Positions 6,342 to 14,349 of a DNA stretch of 15,053 nt are shown one piece after another. The notes below the pieces were generated by a model. The model made no database searches. It worked only from the letters and a program-made list of their open reading frames with translations, and had not been told where the DNA came from. Made by a program: the position numbers and the translations under genes. The stretch is from a bacterium. Lineage in GTDB: Bacteria > UBA6262. Location of the stretch: positions 1-15,053 of the forward strand of contig JAQUQP010000033.1 in NCBI GenBank assembly GCA_028716025.1. The letters are read 5' to 3'. Positions within the stretch are counted from its first letter, which is position 1; every line of letters begins with the position of its first letter.

Positions 6342-6899
6342 TTATTTAGCCGCCGGTGCCAAATGAGCTCTCCGGTTCTTAGCCCAGGCTTCTTCATTGT
6401 GCCCTGGATCAAGAGGCCGTTCTTTGCCGTAGCTGATAGTAAAAATACGTCCCGAGTCGATCCCGGCGTTGATCAGGTAACTGCGCACGGCAGAAGCTCT
6501 TTTCTGTCCGAGAGCCAGGTTATATTCCACTGTTCCCCTCTCGTCAGCGTGACCTTCGACCTGGACGACTACCTTGGGATTACTTTTCAGTGTTTCCACG
6601 TTCTTGGCCAGGATATCCATCGACGCCTGGGTCAATGTATATTGGTCGTATCCAAAATAGACATCGTCCAGGGTCACATTGATCACCGCGCTGAAATTTA
6701 TCCCTCTGGAACTCTGTTCCTGCGGGATCGTGCCTTCATCCATAATTCCTTCTTCCGCAGCTGGTTCCTCATTGACTACTACCGGCGGTCTTGCCCCGGG
6801 ACTTTCAGGGGTCTTTTTAACCGCTTTTTTAGCGCACCCTCCCAGCAAGAATAACGCCAAAGCAATAAAACAACCGATTAATAATAACTTACTTTTCAT
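6342..6899 (-). CDS. pal: Pal, peptidoglycan-associated outer-membrane lipoprotein
   Basis: From the ATG at 6899 the protein has 185 residues. It opens with a lipoprotein signal (MKSKLLLIGCFIALALFLL) ending in LGGC with Cys22. A flexible Pro/Glu-rich linker spans about 23-75. An OmpA-like peptidoglycan-binding domain at about 78-182 has VYFGYDQYTLT, the core motif V-E-G-H-A-D-E-R-G-T (114-123, with Asp119 and Arg121), NLALGQKRASAV, and a late N-R-R (175-177). Pal ties the outer membrane to the cell wall and binds TolB. An ATG 39 bases upstream is in frame, but the 6899 start has a strong GGGAGGTT site and puts the signal sequence at the N-terminus. It is the first gene of the Tol-Pal cluster here, 31 bases after uvrA, with its own promoter across the uvrA stop. 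Confidence 0.95.
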   Translation of the reverse strand: MKSKLLLIGCFIALALFLLGGCAKKAVKKTPESPGARPPVVVNEEPAAEEGIMDEGTIPQEQSSRGINFSAVINVTLDDVYFGYDQYTLTQASMDILAKNVETLKSNPKVVVQVEGHADERGTVEYNLALGQKRASAVRSYLINAGIDSGRIFTISYGKERPLDPGHNEEAWAKNRRAHLAPAAK

Positions 6900-6929
6900 G
6901 ATGAACCTCCCTATTAAGTTATAAATTAC

Positions 6930-6957
6930 ATTATACAACCGTCGAATTTAAAGTCAA
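6930..6957 (-). promoter_or_regulatory. Near-consensus promoter of the pal-tol operon, inside the uvrA end
   Basis: On the minus strand TTGACT (6952-6957) is followed after 16 bases by a perfect TATAAT (6930-6935). The uvrA stop codon (6931-6933) lies inside the -10 box. Transcription would begin near 6923, giving a leader of about 24 bases with GGGAGGTT before pal. This is the best -10 in the window and would let the Tol-Pal genes be expressed independently of uvrA. Confidence 0.65.
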
Positions 6958-9741
6958 GAACTCTTTCAGGTATTGGCCGGTATATGATCTCTGCTCCGCG
7001 GCTACTTCCTCCGGGGTACCGGAAGTGATCAACTGTCCGCCCGCTTCTCCGCCTTCCGGACCAAGGTCAATGATAAAATCAGCGGTTTTGACTACATCCA
7101 GGTTATGCTCTATGATCAGGACCGTATTACCTTTATCTGTCAGCCGGTGAAGAACATCTAATAAATTATGAATATCGGCAAAATGTAGTCCGGTTGTCGG
7201 CTCATCCAGGATGTAGATGGTCTTGCCGGTACTGCGCCGTCCTAGTTCCGCGGCCAATTTAACCCGCTGCGCTTCTCCTCCTGATAAAGTAGTAGCTGAC
7301 TGACCAAGTTTTATATAACCGAGTCCGACATCAAACAGGGATTGCAAAGGCCGGTTGATCTTGGGTATCATTTGGAAGAAGGACAATGCTTCCTCGACGG
7401 TCATATTAAGTACTTCAGCAATATTTTTTCCTTTGAATTTAATCTCCAGTGTTTCCTGGTTGAACCGCGCTCCTTTGCATTCTTCGCATTTAATATAGAC
7501 ATTGGGAAGAAATTGCATCTCTATCTTAATAACCCCGTCTCCCTGGCAGGTTTCGCATCTTCCGCCTTTCACATTGAAGCTGAACCGGCCTGGTTCATAT
7601 CCCCGGACGCGGGCATCAGGCAGCTGGCTGAATAGCTCCCGGATCGGAGTAAATACACCGGTATAGGTAGCCGGATTAGAGCGCGGAGTGCGGCCGATCG
7701 GGGACTGGTCAACCATGATCACTTTATCTACCAGGTTCAGTCCCTTGATCGCGGTGAATTTTCCCGGTTTTTCCTTGGCGCTTCCCAGCTTTTGAGCCAG
7801 GGCTTTATAGATGACTTCATTAACCAAAGTGCTTTTCCCTGAACCACTCACTCCAGTCACGCACACAAACAAGCCCAAAGGGATTTTTATATTGATATTT
7901 TTTAAGTTGAAATGGCTGGCCCCGATTATTTCCAGGAACCTGTTGCCTGGTTTTCTTCTTTCTGGAGGGATAGGGATCCTTATTTTACCACTTAAATATT
8001 TACCGGTCGAAGAAGCATCACAGTCCAAGATATCTTTGAACGTGCCTTGGCAAACGATACGGCCCCCATGTTCGCCGGCTCCGGGCCCCAGGTCCAGGAT
8101 ATAATCTGCCCTTCTCATAGTATCCACGTCATGTTCGACAATAAGGACCGTATTTCCCAGCTTTTTTAATTCTTCCAGGCTGCCTAACAACCGCGCTGTA
8201 TCGCGGGCATGCAAACCGATAGTCGGTTCATCCAGGACATATAACACACCTACCAGGCCGGAACCGATCTGGGTGGCCAGTTGTATGCGCTGCGCTTCTC
8301 CTCCGGCCAGAGTGCTTGTTTCCCTGGCTAAAGTGATATAATCCAATCCGACATCCAGTAAAAATTTTAGGCGAGCTTTAATCTCCTTCAATATCTGTTG
8401 GCTGATCTTTTGCTCTTTTTCATTCAAGGGCAACGTTTGGAAAAATTCCATACTTTCCTTGATAGATAATAAGACAAGATCAGCGATAGATTTGTTCCCG
8501 ATCTTTACGCTCAAGGCTTCCTTGCGCAGGCGCGCGCCTTTGCAGATCGGGCAAGGATGGGTCATCATATATTTCTGGTATATTTCCTCACGTACAAAAT
8601 CACTTTCCGTCTCTTTATACCGCCGCTGTAAGTTGGTGATGACTCCTTCAAAAGTGCCAGCGCTATCGCCATATAAAATAATGTCTTGCTTTTCCGGAGT
8701 GAGTTTTTTGAACGGTATTTCCAGGGAGATCCCGTATTTTTTTGAAACCCCCGTCAATAATTCAAAATACCAGTTATTCCAGGCCCCCTTCCAGCGGTGC
8801 CGCTTAGTCGTGATGGGCTGGCTCCAAGGGACCAGTGCCCCGTCATAAATAGACAAATTACGGTCAGGGACTACCAGGTCGGGATCCACTTCTATCTTAT
8901 GTCCCAGTCCGGTACACTCGGGACAGGCACCGTGCGGAGCATTGAAAGAGAAAAAACGCGGAGAGATTTCCGGCAGGCTGATGCCGCATTTTTGACAGGC
9001 ATGATGCTCGCTATAAACCTGGTCTTGACCGGAGACGTTGATCACGACCATGCCCTGGCCAAGTTTCAATGCCGTTTCTACTGAATCCGCGATCCTGCTC
9101 TTTGATCCCTGGGATATCTCGATCCGGTCCAATAAAACCAGGATATCATGTTTTTTATGTTTATCCAGCTTGATGTCTTCTTCCAGGGCATATTGTTTGC
9201 CATCGATCCGGACTTTCAGGTATCCTTCCTTGCGAACACGTTCAAAGAGGTCTCGATACTCTCCTTTGCGTCCCTGCACCAGTGGGGCCAGTATCTGGAC
9301 CTTGGTACCAAAAGATAATTTATTTATCTGGGTAATGATCTGTTGGGCGGTTTGCGGCTGGATCGGAGAACCGCATTGCGGGCAGAAAGGCTTGCCGATG
9401 CGGGCAAAAAGCAACCGCATGTAATCATAGATCTCCGTAGTAGTACCCACGGTAGACCGGGGATTATGCGACATGGCTTTTTGCTGGATAGCGATGGCTG
9501 GAGAGAGTCCTTCAATATAATCGAGGTCTGGTTTATCCATTTGTTCCAGGAACTGGCGGGCATACGCGCTCAATGATTCCACATAGCGTCGCTGGCCCTC
9601 GGCATAGATAGTATCGAATGCCAGTGATGATTTGCCTGATCCTGACATCCCGGTGATCACAACCATCTGGTTGCGGGGTATTTCCACGTCTATATTTTTT
9701 AAATTATGCTCTCTGGCGCCTTTAATTATTATCTTGTCCAT
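6931..9741 (-). CDS. uvrA: UvrA, excinuclease ABC subunit A
   Basis: This 936-residue protein is full length for UvrA, the damage-recognition ATPase of nucleotide excision repair, which acts in the cytoplasm with UvrB and UvrC. Two ABC modules are complete. Module one has Walker [10 protein letters not shown] (31-39), signature LAGGEAQR (478-485) and Walker [10 protein letters not shown] (499-507). Module two has Walker [10 protein letters not shown] (630-638), signature LSGGEAQR (819-826) and Walker [11 protein letters not shown]. Zinc-binding cysteines are present: C249/C252 with C273/C276, and the classic C-x2-C-x19-C-x2-C at 729-755. Further CxxC pairs occur at 120-123 and 397-400. ATG at 9741 has AAAGGT five bases upstream. 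The gene follows a 141-base repeat-filled gap, in which I see no convincing promoter, and its last codons hold the pal promoter. Confidence 0.98.
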   Translation of the reverse strand: MDKIIIKGAREHNLKNIDVEIPRNQMVVITGMSGSGKSSLAFDTIYAEGQRRYVESLSAYARQFLEQMDKPDLDYIEGLSPAIAIQQKAMSHNPRSTVGTTTEIYDYMRLLFARIGKPFCPQCGSPIQPQTAQQIITQINKLSFGTKVQILAPLVQGRKGEYRDLFERVRKEGYLKVRIDGKQYALEEDIKLDKHKKHDILVLLDRIEISQGSKSRIADSVETALKLGQGMVVINVSGQDQVYSEHHACQKCGISLPEISPRFFSFNAPHGACPECTGLGHKIEVDPDLVVPDRNLSIYDGALVPWSQPITTKRHRWKGAWNNWYFELLTGVSKKYGISLEIPFKKLTPEKQDIILYGDSAGTFEGVITNLQRRYKETESDFVREEIYQKYMMTHPCPICKGARLRKEALSVKIGNKSIADLVLLSIKESMEFFQTLPLNEKEQKISQQILKEIKARLKFLLDVGLDYITLARETSTLAGGEAQRIQLATQIGSGLVGVLYVLDEPTIGLHARDTARLLGSLEELKKLGNTVLIVEHDVDTMRRADYILDLGPGAGEHGGRIVCQGTFKDILDCDASSTGKYLSGKIRIPIPPERRKPGNRFLEIIGASHFNLKNINIKIPLGLFVCVTGVSGSGKSTLVNEVIYKALAQKLGSAKEKPGKFTAIKGLNLVDKVIMVDQSPIGRTPRSNPATYTGVFTPIRELFSQLPDARVRGYEPGRFSFNVKGGRCETCQGDGVIKIEMQFLPNVYIKCEECKGARFNQETLEIKFKGKNIAEVLNMTVEEALSFFQMIPKINRPLQSLFDVGLGYIKLGQSATTLSGGEAQRVKLAAELGRRSTGKTIYILDEPTTGLHFADIHNLLDVLHRLTDKGNTVLIIEHNLDVVKTADFIIDLGPEGGEAGGQLITSGTPEEVAAEQRSYTGQYLKEFLTLNSTVV

Positions 9742-9761
9742 AATTTACCTTTAAAATTTCT

Positions 9762-9889
9762 AAATCCTAAGCCTTAAATCCTAAACAAATTCCAAGCCCT
9801 AAATTCAAATTTTCAAAATACTGCAACATTTGAATTTTGAACATTTGAAATTGTTTAGAGTTTAGACATTAGGATTTCGGATTTAAGCC
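9762..9889. repeat. Large imperfect AT-rich inverted repeat filling the uvrA upstream gap
   Basis: The gap is built of modules whose inverse recurs on the other side. AAATTCAAAT (9801-9810) pairs perfectly with ATTTGAATTT (9828-9837). CTAAACAAATT (9781-9791) matches AATTGTTTAG (9849-9858) with one base inserted. AAATCCTAA occurs twice on the left (9762-9770, 9776-9784) and inverted at 9869-9877. TAAATCC at 9775-9781 matches GGATTTA at 9879-9885. The right edge covers the stop codon of the neighbouring regulator gene. It is not a GC-rich terminator. It looks like a dispersed non-coding repeat of a kind seen in some uncultured phyla (memory-based). Confidence 0.6.
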
Positions 9890-10662
9890 TTCCCTATTAA
9901 CTCTTCGATCTTTTTTAATAATTGGTCCGGTTCAAACGGCTTGGTCATATATGCGTCAGCTCCTAATTGCTGTCCCAAATTCCGGGATTCCTCGGCACTG
10001 CGGGCCGTCAGCATCACGATCGGGATCTTTTTGTAATTATTGTCAAATTTCAACATCCGGCATACTTTAAATCCGTCTATTACCGGCAGGACCAGGTCCA
10101 GCAGGATCAAGCTTGGATTGACCTTATGCACTAGTTCCAGTCCTGCTTTCCCGTCATGAGCCATAAATACGCTATAGCCATTGGCTTCCAGCCTGATCTT
10201 TAACATCCTGGCGATAGGCACCTCATCATCCACTACCACGATCTTTTTACGATTATCATTTTCCACCGGGATTTGTTTTTCCTGGAATTCTGCCACTAAC
10301 TGCTCGGTCATATACACAATAATATCCGCGGCAGCAGGCTTTTTTATATATTTGGTGACACCCAGTGTCATCGCTTCCAGTAAAGCATCTTTTTCAGTTT
10401 CATCAGACAATATCAGAACGGGCCAGCTTTTGGTACGTTCGGTTGTTTTCAACCGCCGGACAAATTCCACCATGCTGATAATTAGTATTTTATCATCGAT
10501 GACTACCGCGTTGAACGTGCGTTCAGCGGTCATGATCTCATATAGTCCCCTTTTGCCGTCACCGCTCAGGGTTACTTCAAAATTATTCTCTCTGAACTTG
10601 GTTTTAAGTTCTTCTCCCAGTTCATAATTATCGCTGATGATCAAAACACTTTTATCCGCCAT
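9883..10662 (-). CDS. Response regulator with two receiver domains and no output domain
   Basis: The 259-residue protein is two CheY-like receivers joined by a short linker (about 125-138). The C-terminal receiver (139-259) is canonical: Asp145-Asp146 acidic pair, phospho-acceptor Asp189 (LILLDLVLP), Thr219 and Lys241 (TKPFEP). The N-terminal one (5-122) is altered. Its acidic pair is Ser10-Asp11, and Asp56 (VVIDDKIL), Ser86 and Lys108 are present, so metal binding may be weakened. No DNA-binding, GGDEF or enzyme domain follows, so output is presumably by protein contact or as a phosphorelay intermediate. The second receiver closely resembles the single-receiver protein encoded just upstream, sharing ARMLKIR and KPFEP. 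ATG at 10662 is preceded by AAAGG. Likely phosphodonor: the kinase two genes upstream. Confidence 0.88.
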   Translation of the reverse strand: MADKSVLIISDNYELGEELKTKFRENNFEVTLSGDGKRGLYEIMTAERTFNAVVIDDKILIISMVEFVRRLKTTERTKSWPVLILSDETEKDALLEAMTLGVTKYIKKPAAADIIVYMTEQLVAEFQEKQIPVENDNRKKIVVVDDEVPIARMLKIRLEANGYSVFMAHDGKAGLELVHKVNPSLILLDLVLPVIDGFKVCRMLKFDNNYKKIPIVMLTARSAEESRNLGQQLGADAYMTKPFEPDQLLKKIEELIGKA

Positions 10663-10671
10663 TGCTCAACC

Positions 10672-10750
10672 TTTAGTCTGAAGTTTTTAGTTCCGAACCC
10701 AATTTCCTCAGAATTTAGACTATACTTACATCCAAAACTTTAAACTTACT
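10672..10750. repeat. AT-rich spacer with inverted segments between the two regulator genes
   Basis: TAGTCT (10674-10679) is inverted as AGACTA (10717-10722). The neighbouring GAAGTTTTTAGTT is loosely inverted at the far end as AACTTTAAACTTACTTC. The composition is like that of the uvrA upstream gap, though the match is weaker. I see no clear promoter or terminator in it. Confidence 0.3.
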
Positions 10751-11116
10751 TCATTTTAAAAGCTTTCTGATCTTTTCCATTAATATTTCAGGCTCAAACG
10801 GTTTGGGCATATAATCATCCGCCCCAGCTATCACGCCTAAGTCATTGGCTTTTTCCTCCGCCTTTACCGATAACATTAAGACTGGAGTACTTTTAAAAAT
10901 CGGATCTTCTTTCAACTTGCGGCATACTTCAAATCCATCCATTTTCGGCATCATGACATCCAGGATGATCAAGTCAGGTTTATATTGCTGAGCCTTAGCC
11001 AGCCCTTCTACTCCGTCATTGGCAATATCCGCTTCATATCCCGAAGCTTCCATCCGGATTTTCAGCATCCTGGCTATCTGCTTTTCATCATCAACAATAA
11101 GGATCTTCTTTTTCAT
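10751..11116 (-). CDS. Single-domain CheY-like response regulator
   Basis: The 121-residue protein is one complete receiver domain and nothing more. ILIVDDE gives the acidic pair Asp9-Asp10. Asp53 (LIILDVMMPKMDG) is the phosphorylation site. Ser83 replaces the more usual Thr, a common variant, and Lys105 (PKPFEPE) completes the active site. With no output domain it should act by docking to a partner when phosphorylated. It lies between a histidine kinase (93 bases upstream) and a two-receiver protein (88 bases downstream), which makes that kinase the likely phosphodonor. It is not part of a visible chemotaxis cluster. ATG at 11116 has AGGAA about five bases upstream. Identical stretches shared with the second receiver of the next gene (IARMLKIR, KPFEP) point to tandem duplication. 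Confidence 0.92.
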   Translation of the reverse strand: MKKKILIVDDEKQIARMLKIRMEASGYEADIANDGVEGLAKAQQYKPDLIILDVMMPKMDGFEVCRKLKEDPIFKSTPVLMLSVKAEEKANDLGVIAGADDYMPKPFEPEILMEKIRKLLK

Positions 11117-11165
11117 AAGGTTCCTGATAAGAATTATTTGCGTTACAAGAATTCATATTTTTGAG

Positions 11166-11209
11166 CGCCTGTCCGCCAATCTTGCTGGGCGGAAGACTAT
11201 GAGCGAACC
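11166..11209. repeat. Intergenic hairpin element between the kinase and regulator genes
   Basis: TCCGCC (11172-11177) and GGCGGA (11188-11193) pair across a ten-base loop. The following AGACTATGAGCGAACC resembles the sequence after the hairpin at 3551-3569. On the minus strand no T-run follows, so it is not a typical terminator. Confidence 0.4.
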
Positions 11210-12649
11210 TTACAAAGGCCTATCTTGCAAGTTATTGTGCGCAGACTCCAATAATTCCTTCGGCTTATCGCTATTATCCGGATAAGTGGTTCTACCGATC
11301 TTCAACCAGGGTTTTTGGTCTTTTATCCGGATTTCAGCCTTGGCCAATGATTCGATAATCCTACGTTCCACTGCTTTGACCCCTTCCGCGTTCGCTTCCG
11401 GCAAAATAAGTATTACTTCCTCACCCTCAATGATCACCTTGTCGTACGGTCGGCGAATCGTCCGGCTGATGAGTTGTTCCAGTTTTTTAAGCTCCATTTC
11501 TATTTCAAAACCAGCCAGGTCCTTGAAATTTTCAACCTTGATGACCAATATAGAGAACTTGGACTGGTAAATAAACGCGGTCTTGATCACTTCTTCCAGT
11601 ACCAGTGTCAAGTAAGTCTTATGCTGTCTCTCTTCCAGGAATAGCTCATCTTCCGGTTTTATCTTTATTTCAGATTCCTTCTGGCCGGCATACCGGGGCA
11701 AAGTAAAAGTAAATTTACTGCCTTTGCCCAATTCACTTTGCACGGAGATCTTGCCTCCATGAGCTTCTACCAGACTTTTGGCAATAGACAACCCCAAGCC
11801 GCTGCCGCCGCTCTGCCTGGTAAGATGGGAACCGATCTGGTAGAATTTTTCAAAGATCCTGTCCACCTCATCTTTTGGGATACCCAATCCAGTATCAGCC
11901 ACGCTGACCTCTACAAATCCATTATCCTGTTCAGGATCATTCATGGATCCTTTTTCTGTCACTGCTATCGTGATCCTGCCGCCATCACTGGTGAATTTCA
12001 GCGCGTTATCTATCAGGTTGGTCACGATCTGAGTTATTTTATCGGAATCACCAAATACCTTGGGTACATCCCGGGAAATATTAAACTCCAGGGCTATCTT
12101 TTTCTCCAGCATGGAGCCTCTATAACTGTCTCTTAAATTTTCCAGTAGTTTATTTACGTCAACTTCTCTTTTAGCCAGCCTCAACCTACCGGCTTCTATG
12201 CGGCTGACATCCAATAAGTCGCTGATCAGTCGGCCTAAGCGGCTAGCCCCGTCCAAGGCCATGTTCAGGCATTCTTTTTGCGTATCGTTAGTCGGTCCGG
12301 CAGTGCCATCCAGGTTCAGCCTGATGCCTTCTTTGATAATGGTCAACGGGGTGCGCAATTCATGGCTAACCATGGAAACAAATTCACTTTTTGTCTGGTT
12401 CAAGCGTCGTAATTCGTTCGTCTGCTGGTTTAATCGTTCATAAGCAAAACTCAATTCATCGTTGGCCGCTAATAGTTCAGACTGGGCAGCCTGCAATTCC
12501 TGCTGGCTGATCGTCAGTTCTTTATTCTTTAATTCACATAAGTTATCGCTTTGCCGCTTACCCCAATAACCTACAGCCAATAGGATCACTACTGCCAGCA
12601 TCAACAGCACAAAAATGATAAGTAAATATACATTTACCGGTACATTCAC
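11210..12649 (-). CDS. Membrane sensor histidine kinase fused to a degenerate GGDEF-like domain
   Basis: The 479-residue protein has one membrane helix at about 7-27 and almost no periplasmic part. A coiled coil follows (about 38-88). The dimerisation/phospho-acceptor domain has [12 protein letters not shown] with His96. The ATPase domain shows the N box (IDNALKF, Asn215), G1 box DTGLGI (252-257), the F box (FEKFYQ) and G2 box [10 protein letters not shown] (281-290). Residues about 345-470 resemble a GGDEF fold: [12 protein letters not shown] in place of the metal-binding LLxDIDxFK strand, [11 protein letters not shown] (408-418) in place of GGDEFxxLLPE, and a closing YP-x12-ESAHNNL helix. 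Key catalytic residues are gone, so cyclase activity is not expected. Start is GTG at 12649 with AGGAG six bases upstream. Likely partners are the two receiver proteins directly downstream. The signal sensed is unknown. Confidence 0.9.
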   Translation of the reverse strand: MNVPVNVYLLIIFVLLMLAVVILLAVGYWGKRQSDNLCELKNKELTISQQELQAAQSELLAANDELSFAYERLNQQTNELRRLNQTKSEFVSMVSHELRTPLTIIKEGIRLNLDGTAGPTNDTQKECLNMALDGASRLGRLISDLLDVSRIEAGRLRLAKREVDVNKLLENLRDSYRGSMLEKKIALEFNISRDVPKVFGDSDKITQIVTNLIDNALKFTSDGGRITIAVTEKGSMNDPEQDNGFVEVSVADTGLGIPKDEVDRIFEKFYQIGSHLTRQSGGSGLGLSIAKSLVEAHGGKISVQSELGKGSKFTFTLPRYAGQKESEIKIKPEDELFLEERQHKTYLTLVLEEVIKTAFIYQSKFSILVIKVENFKDLAGFEIEMELKKLEQLISRTIRRPYDKVIIEGEEVILILPEANAEGVKAVERRIIESLAKAEIRIKDQKPWLKIGRTTYPDNSDKPKELLESAHNNLQDRPL

Positions 12650-12708
12650 CAGAAGCTCCTGTGAAACTTAAAAATCAAATCTTCAATATTAAAACCACAA
12701 ACCAAAAT

Positions 12709-12757
12709 TAATAATTATTATTACCCTATTTTTGATTTCTTATTTTTGATTTTTGAT
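12709..12757. repeat. Heptad repeat and AT palindrome at the nadB 3' end
   Basis: On the minus strand, 12730-12757 is four head-to-tail copies of ATCAAAA; the third reads ATAAGAA. They lie inside the last codons of nadB. The stop codon is followed at once by the perfect 12-bp palindrome TAATAATTATTA (12709-12720). An inverted AAAATCAAAT (12671-12680) lies further downstream in the same 71-base gap. Confidence 0.6.
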
Positions 12758-14349
12758 ATTTCGTCAACAGTATCTTTTTGCCATTGTAAATCATTTCTCT
12801 TGGGATAGTCAATAGTATAATGCAGGCCGCGGCTCTCCTTGCGTTTGATCGCTGATCTAATGATAATTTCCGCGACCGTGGCAATGTTGCGTAATTCCAG
12901 CAAATCGCTGGTAACGATAAAATTCCAGTAATAATCGGCAATTTCTTTCTGTAAAAGCTCGATCCGGCGTTTAGCCCGGGCCAGCCGTTTTTCCGAACGT
13001 ACGATGCCGACATAGTTCCACATTAAGCGACGGATCTCATCCCAATTATGCGTGACCATGATCGATTCATCACTTTCCACTGCTTTACCGATATCCCAGG
13101 GTTTGACCGGAGGGAAAGAAACTTTATCTTGCACATCCAGGATCGCGTCTTGTGAGGCGTTATGAGCGTAAACCATGGCTTCCAACAAAGAATTGCTGGC
13201 TAAACGATTGGCGCCATGCAAGCCGGTATGAGCCACTTCCCCGATGGCGTAAAGTCGGTCAATAGTTGTCCGGCCATTCACGTCAGTCATGATCCCGCCA
13301 CACATATAATGAGCCGCCGGGGCCACTGGTATAGGCTGCCTGGTCATATCAATGCCAAAAGAGCGGCATTTCTTATAAATATTGGGAAATCTTTTTTTAA
13401 CATAATCCGCAGGTTTATGGGAAATATCCAGATACACGCATTCATCCCCGGTTCTTTTCAGTTCCGCATCGATCGCTCTAGCTACCACATCCCGCGGCGC
13501 CAGGTCTTTCATTGAGTGATACTTTTTCATAAACGTGGTACCGTCTTTCAGCCGTAATATCCCGCCTTCACCGCGCACTGATTCGCTCACCAGGAATGAT
13601 TTTGCCTGCGGGTGATAAAGACAAGTCGGATGGAACTGGATGAACTCCATGTTGGCGACTTTTGCTCCCGCGCGATAAGCCATAGCCACGCCATCTCCGG
13701 TCGCTGTGTCAGGATTACTGGTAAGCAAATACACTTTCCCAGCCCCGCCGGTTGCCAGCACGGTTATTTTGGATAGGAAAGTAACGACTTCCTTTTTATC
13801 AATATCTAGGACATAAGCGCCCCAGCAGGTATTATCGCCGCTATTCTTGATCAGGTTAATAGCTATATGATCTTCAAAGATATTGATACTTTTATCCCGC
13901 TTGACCCGCGCCAATAATTTTTCTTCGATCTCCCGGCCAGTCAAATCTTGGGCATGAACAATACGCCGCTTGGAATGTCCGCCTTCTCTGGTCAGATCCA
14001 AATGCTCAGCATCCTTATCCCAACGGGTAAATTTTACACCATAACTTAATAATTCACGGATCCTCGCCGGCGCGCTTTTGACGACCATAGCCACAACATC
14101 AGGATGACATAGCCCGGCTCCGGCAATCAATGTATCCTTAATATGCATTTGGAATGAATCTTCACTGCTTAATACAGCGGCAACACCACCCTGGGCGTAA
14201 AAGGTGGAAGATTCAGTCGCCTGCTTCTTGGTAATTATGGCGACTTTACCATATGGAGCTACTTTCAAGGCGAACGAAAGCCCCGCCACCCCGCTGCCGA
14301 CTACGAGAAAATCAAAATGCACTTGTTTATGTCTGATATTTTTACTCAT
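12721..14349 (-). CDS. nadB: NadB, L-aspartate oxidase
   Basis: The 542-residue flavoprotein oxidises L-aspartate to iminoaspartate, the first step of de novo NAD synthesis, in the cytoplasm. The N-terminal FAD-binding motif is [10 protein letters not shown] (16-25), followed by [11 protein letters not shown]. Residues matching the active site described for E. coli NadB are present: Glu122 ([13 protein letters not shown]), His240 (EFIQFHPT), Arg286 ([12 protein letters not shown]) and His347 ([10 protein letters not shown]). [15 protein letters not shown] is a second family signature. The LHYTIDYP/W-x-K-D-T ending near 515-528 is the usual C-terminus. The last 14 residues ([14 protein letters not shown]) are encoded by an ATCAAAA repeat and look like an added tail. 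The ATG shares one base with the panC stop (TAATG), so translation is probably coupled. NadA and NadC are not in the window. Confidence 0.96.
   Translation of the reverse strand: MSKNIRHKQVHFDFLVVGSGVAGLSFALKVAPYGKVAIITKKQATESSTFYAQGGVAAVLSSEDSFQMHIKDTLIAGAGLCHPDVVAMVVKSAPARIRELLSYGVKFTRWDKDAEHLDLTREGGHSKRRIVHAQDLTGREIEEKLLARVKRDKSINIFEDHIAINLIKNSGDNTCWGAYVLDIDKKEVVTFLSKITVLATGGAGKVYLLTSNPDTATGDGVAMAYRAGAKVANMEFIQFHPTCLYHPQAKSFLVSESVRGEGGILRLKDGTTFMKKYHSMKDLAPRDVVARAIDAELKRTGDECVYLDISHKPADYVKKRFPNIYKKCRSFGIDMTRQPIPVAPAAHYMCGGIMTDVNGRTTIDRLYAIGEVAHTGLHGANRLASNSLLEAMVYAHNASQDAILDVQDKVSFPPVKPWDIGKAVESDESIMVTHNWDEIRRLMWNYVGIVRSEKRLARAKRRIELLQKEIADYYWNFIVTSDLLELRNIATVAEIIIRSAIKRKESRGLHYTIDYPKRNDLQWQKDTVDEISKIKNKKSKIG

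Noticed and set aside
6363..6854. 163-codon open frame on the plus strand opposite pal
   Set aside because: It lies wholly opposite a certain gene, has no ribosome site worth noting and encodes no recognisable motif. The same holds for the plus-strand frames at 754-1242, 1685-2137, 4563-5000, 8459-8848 and 10181-10627.
6900..6938. Earlier ATG for pal at 6938
   Set aside because: It would overlap uvrA and lie upstream of the predicted transcription start near 6923. The 6899 start has a strong GGGAGGTT site and a proper lipoprotein signal.
9742..9882. Promoter directly upstream of uvrA
   Set aside because: TTGCAG and TTTAGG-like words occur, but no pair has acceptable boxes and spacing. The repeat composition produces such words by chance.
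11240..11617. Active diguanylate cyclase domain on the kinase
   Set aside because: The GGDEF motif reads EGEEV and the metal-binding aspartates are replaced, so activity is not supported.
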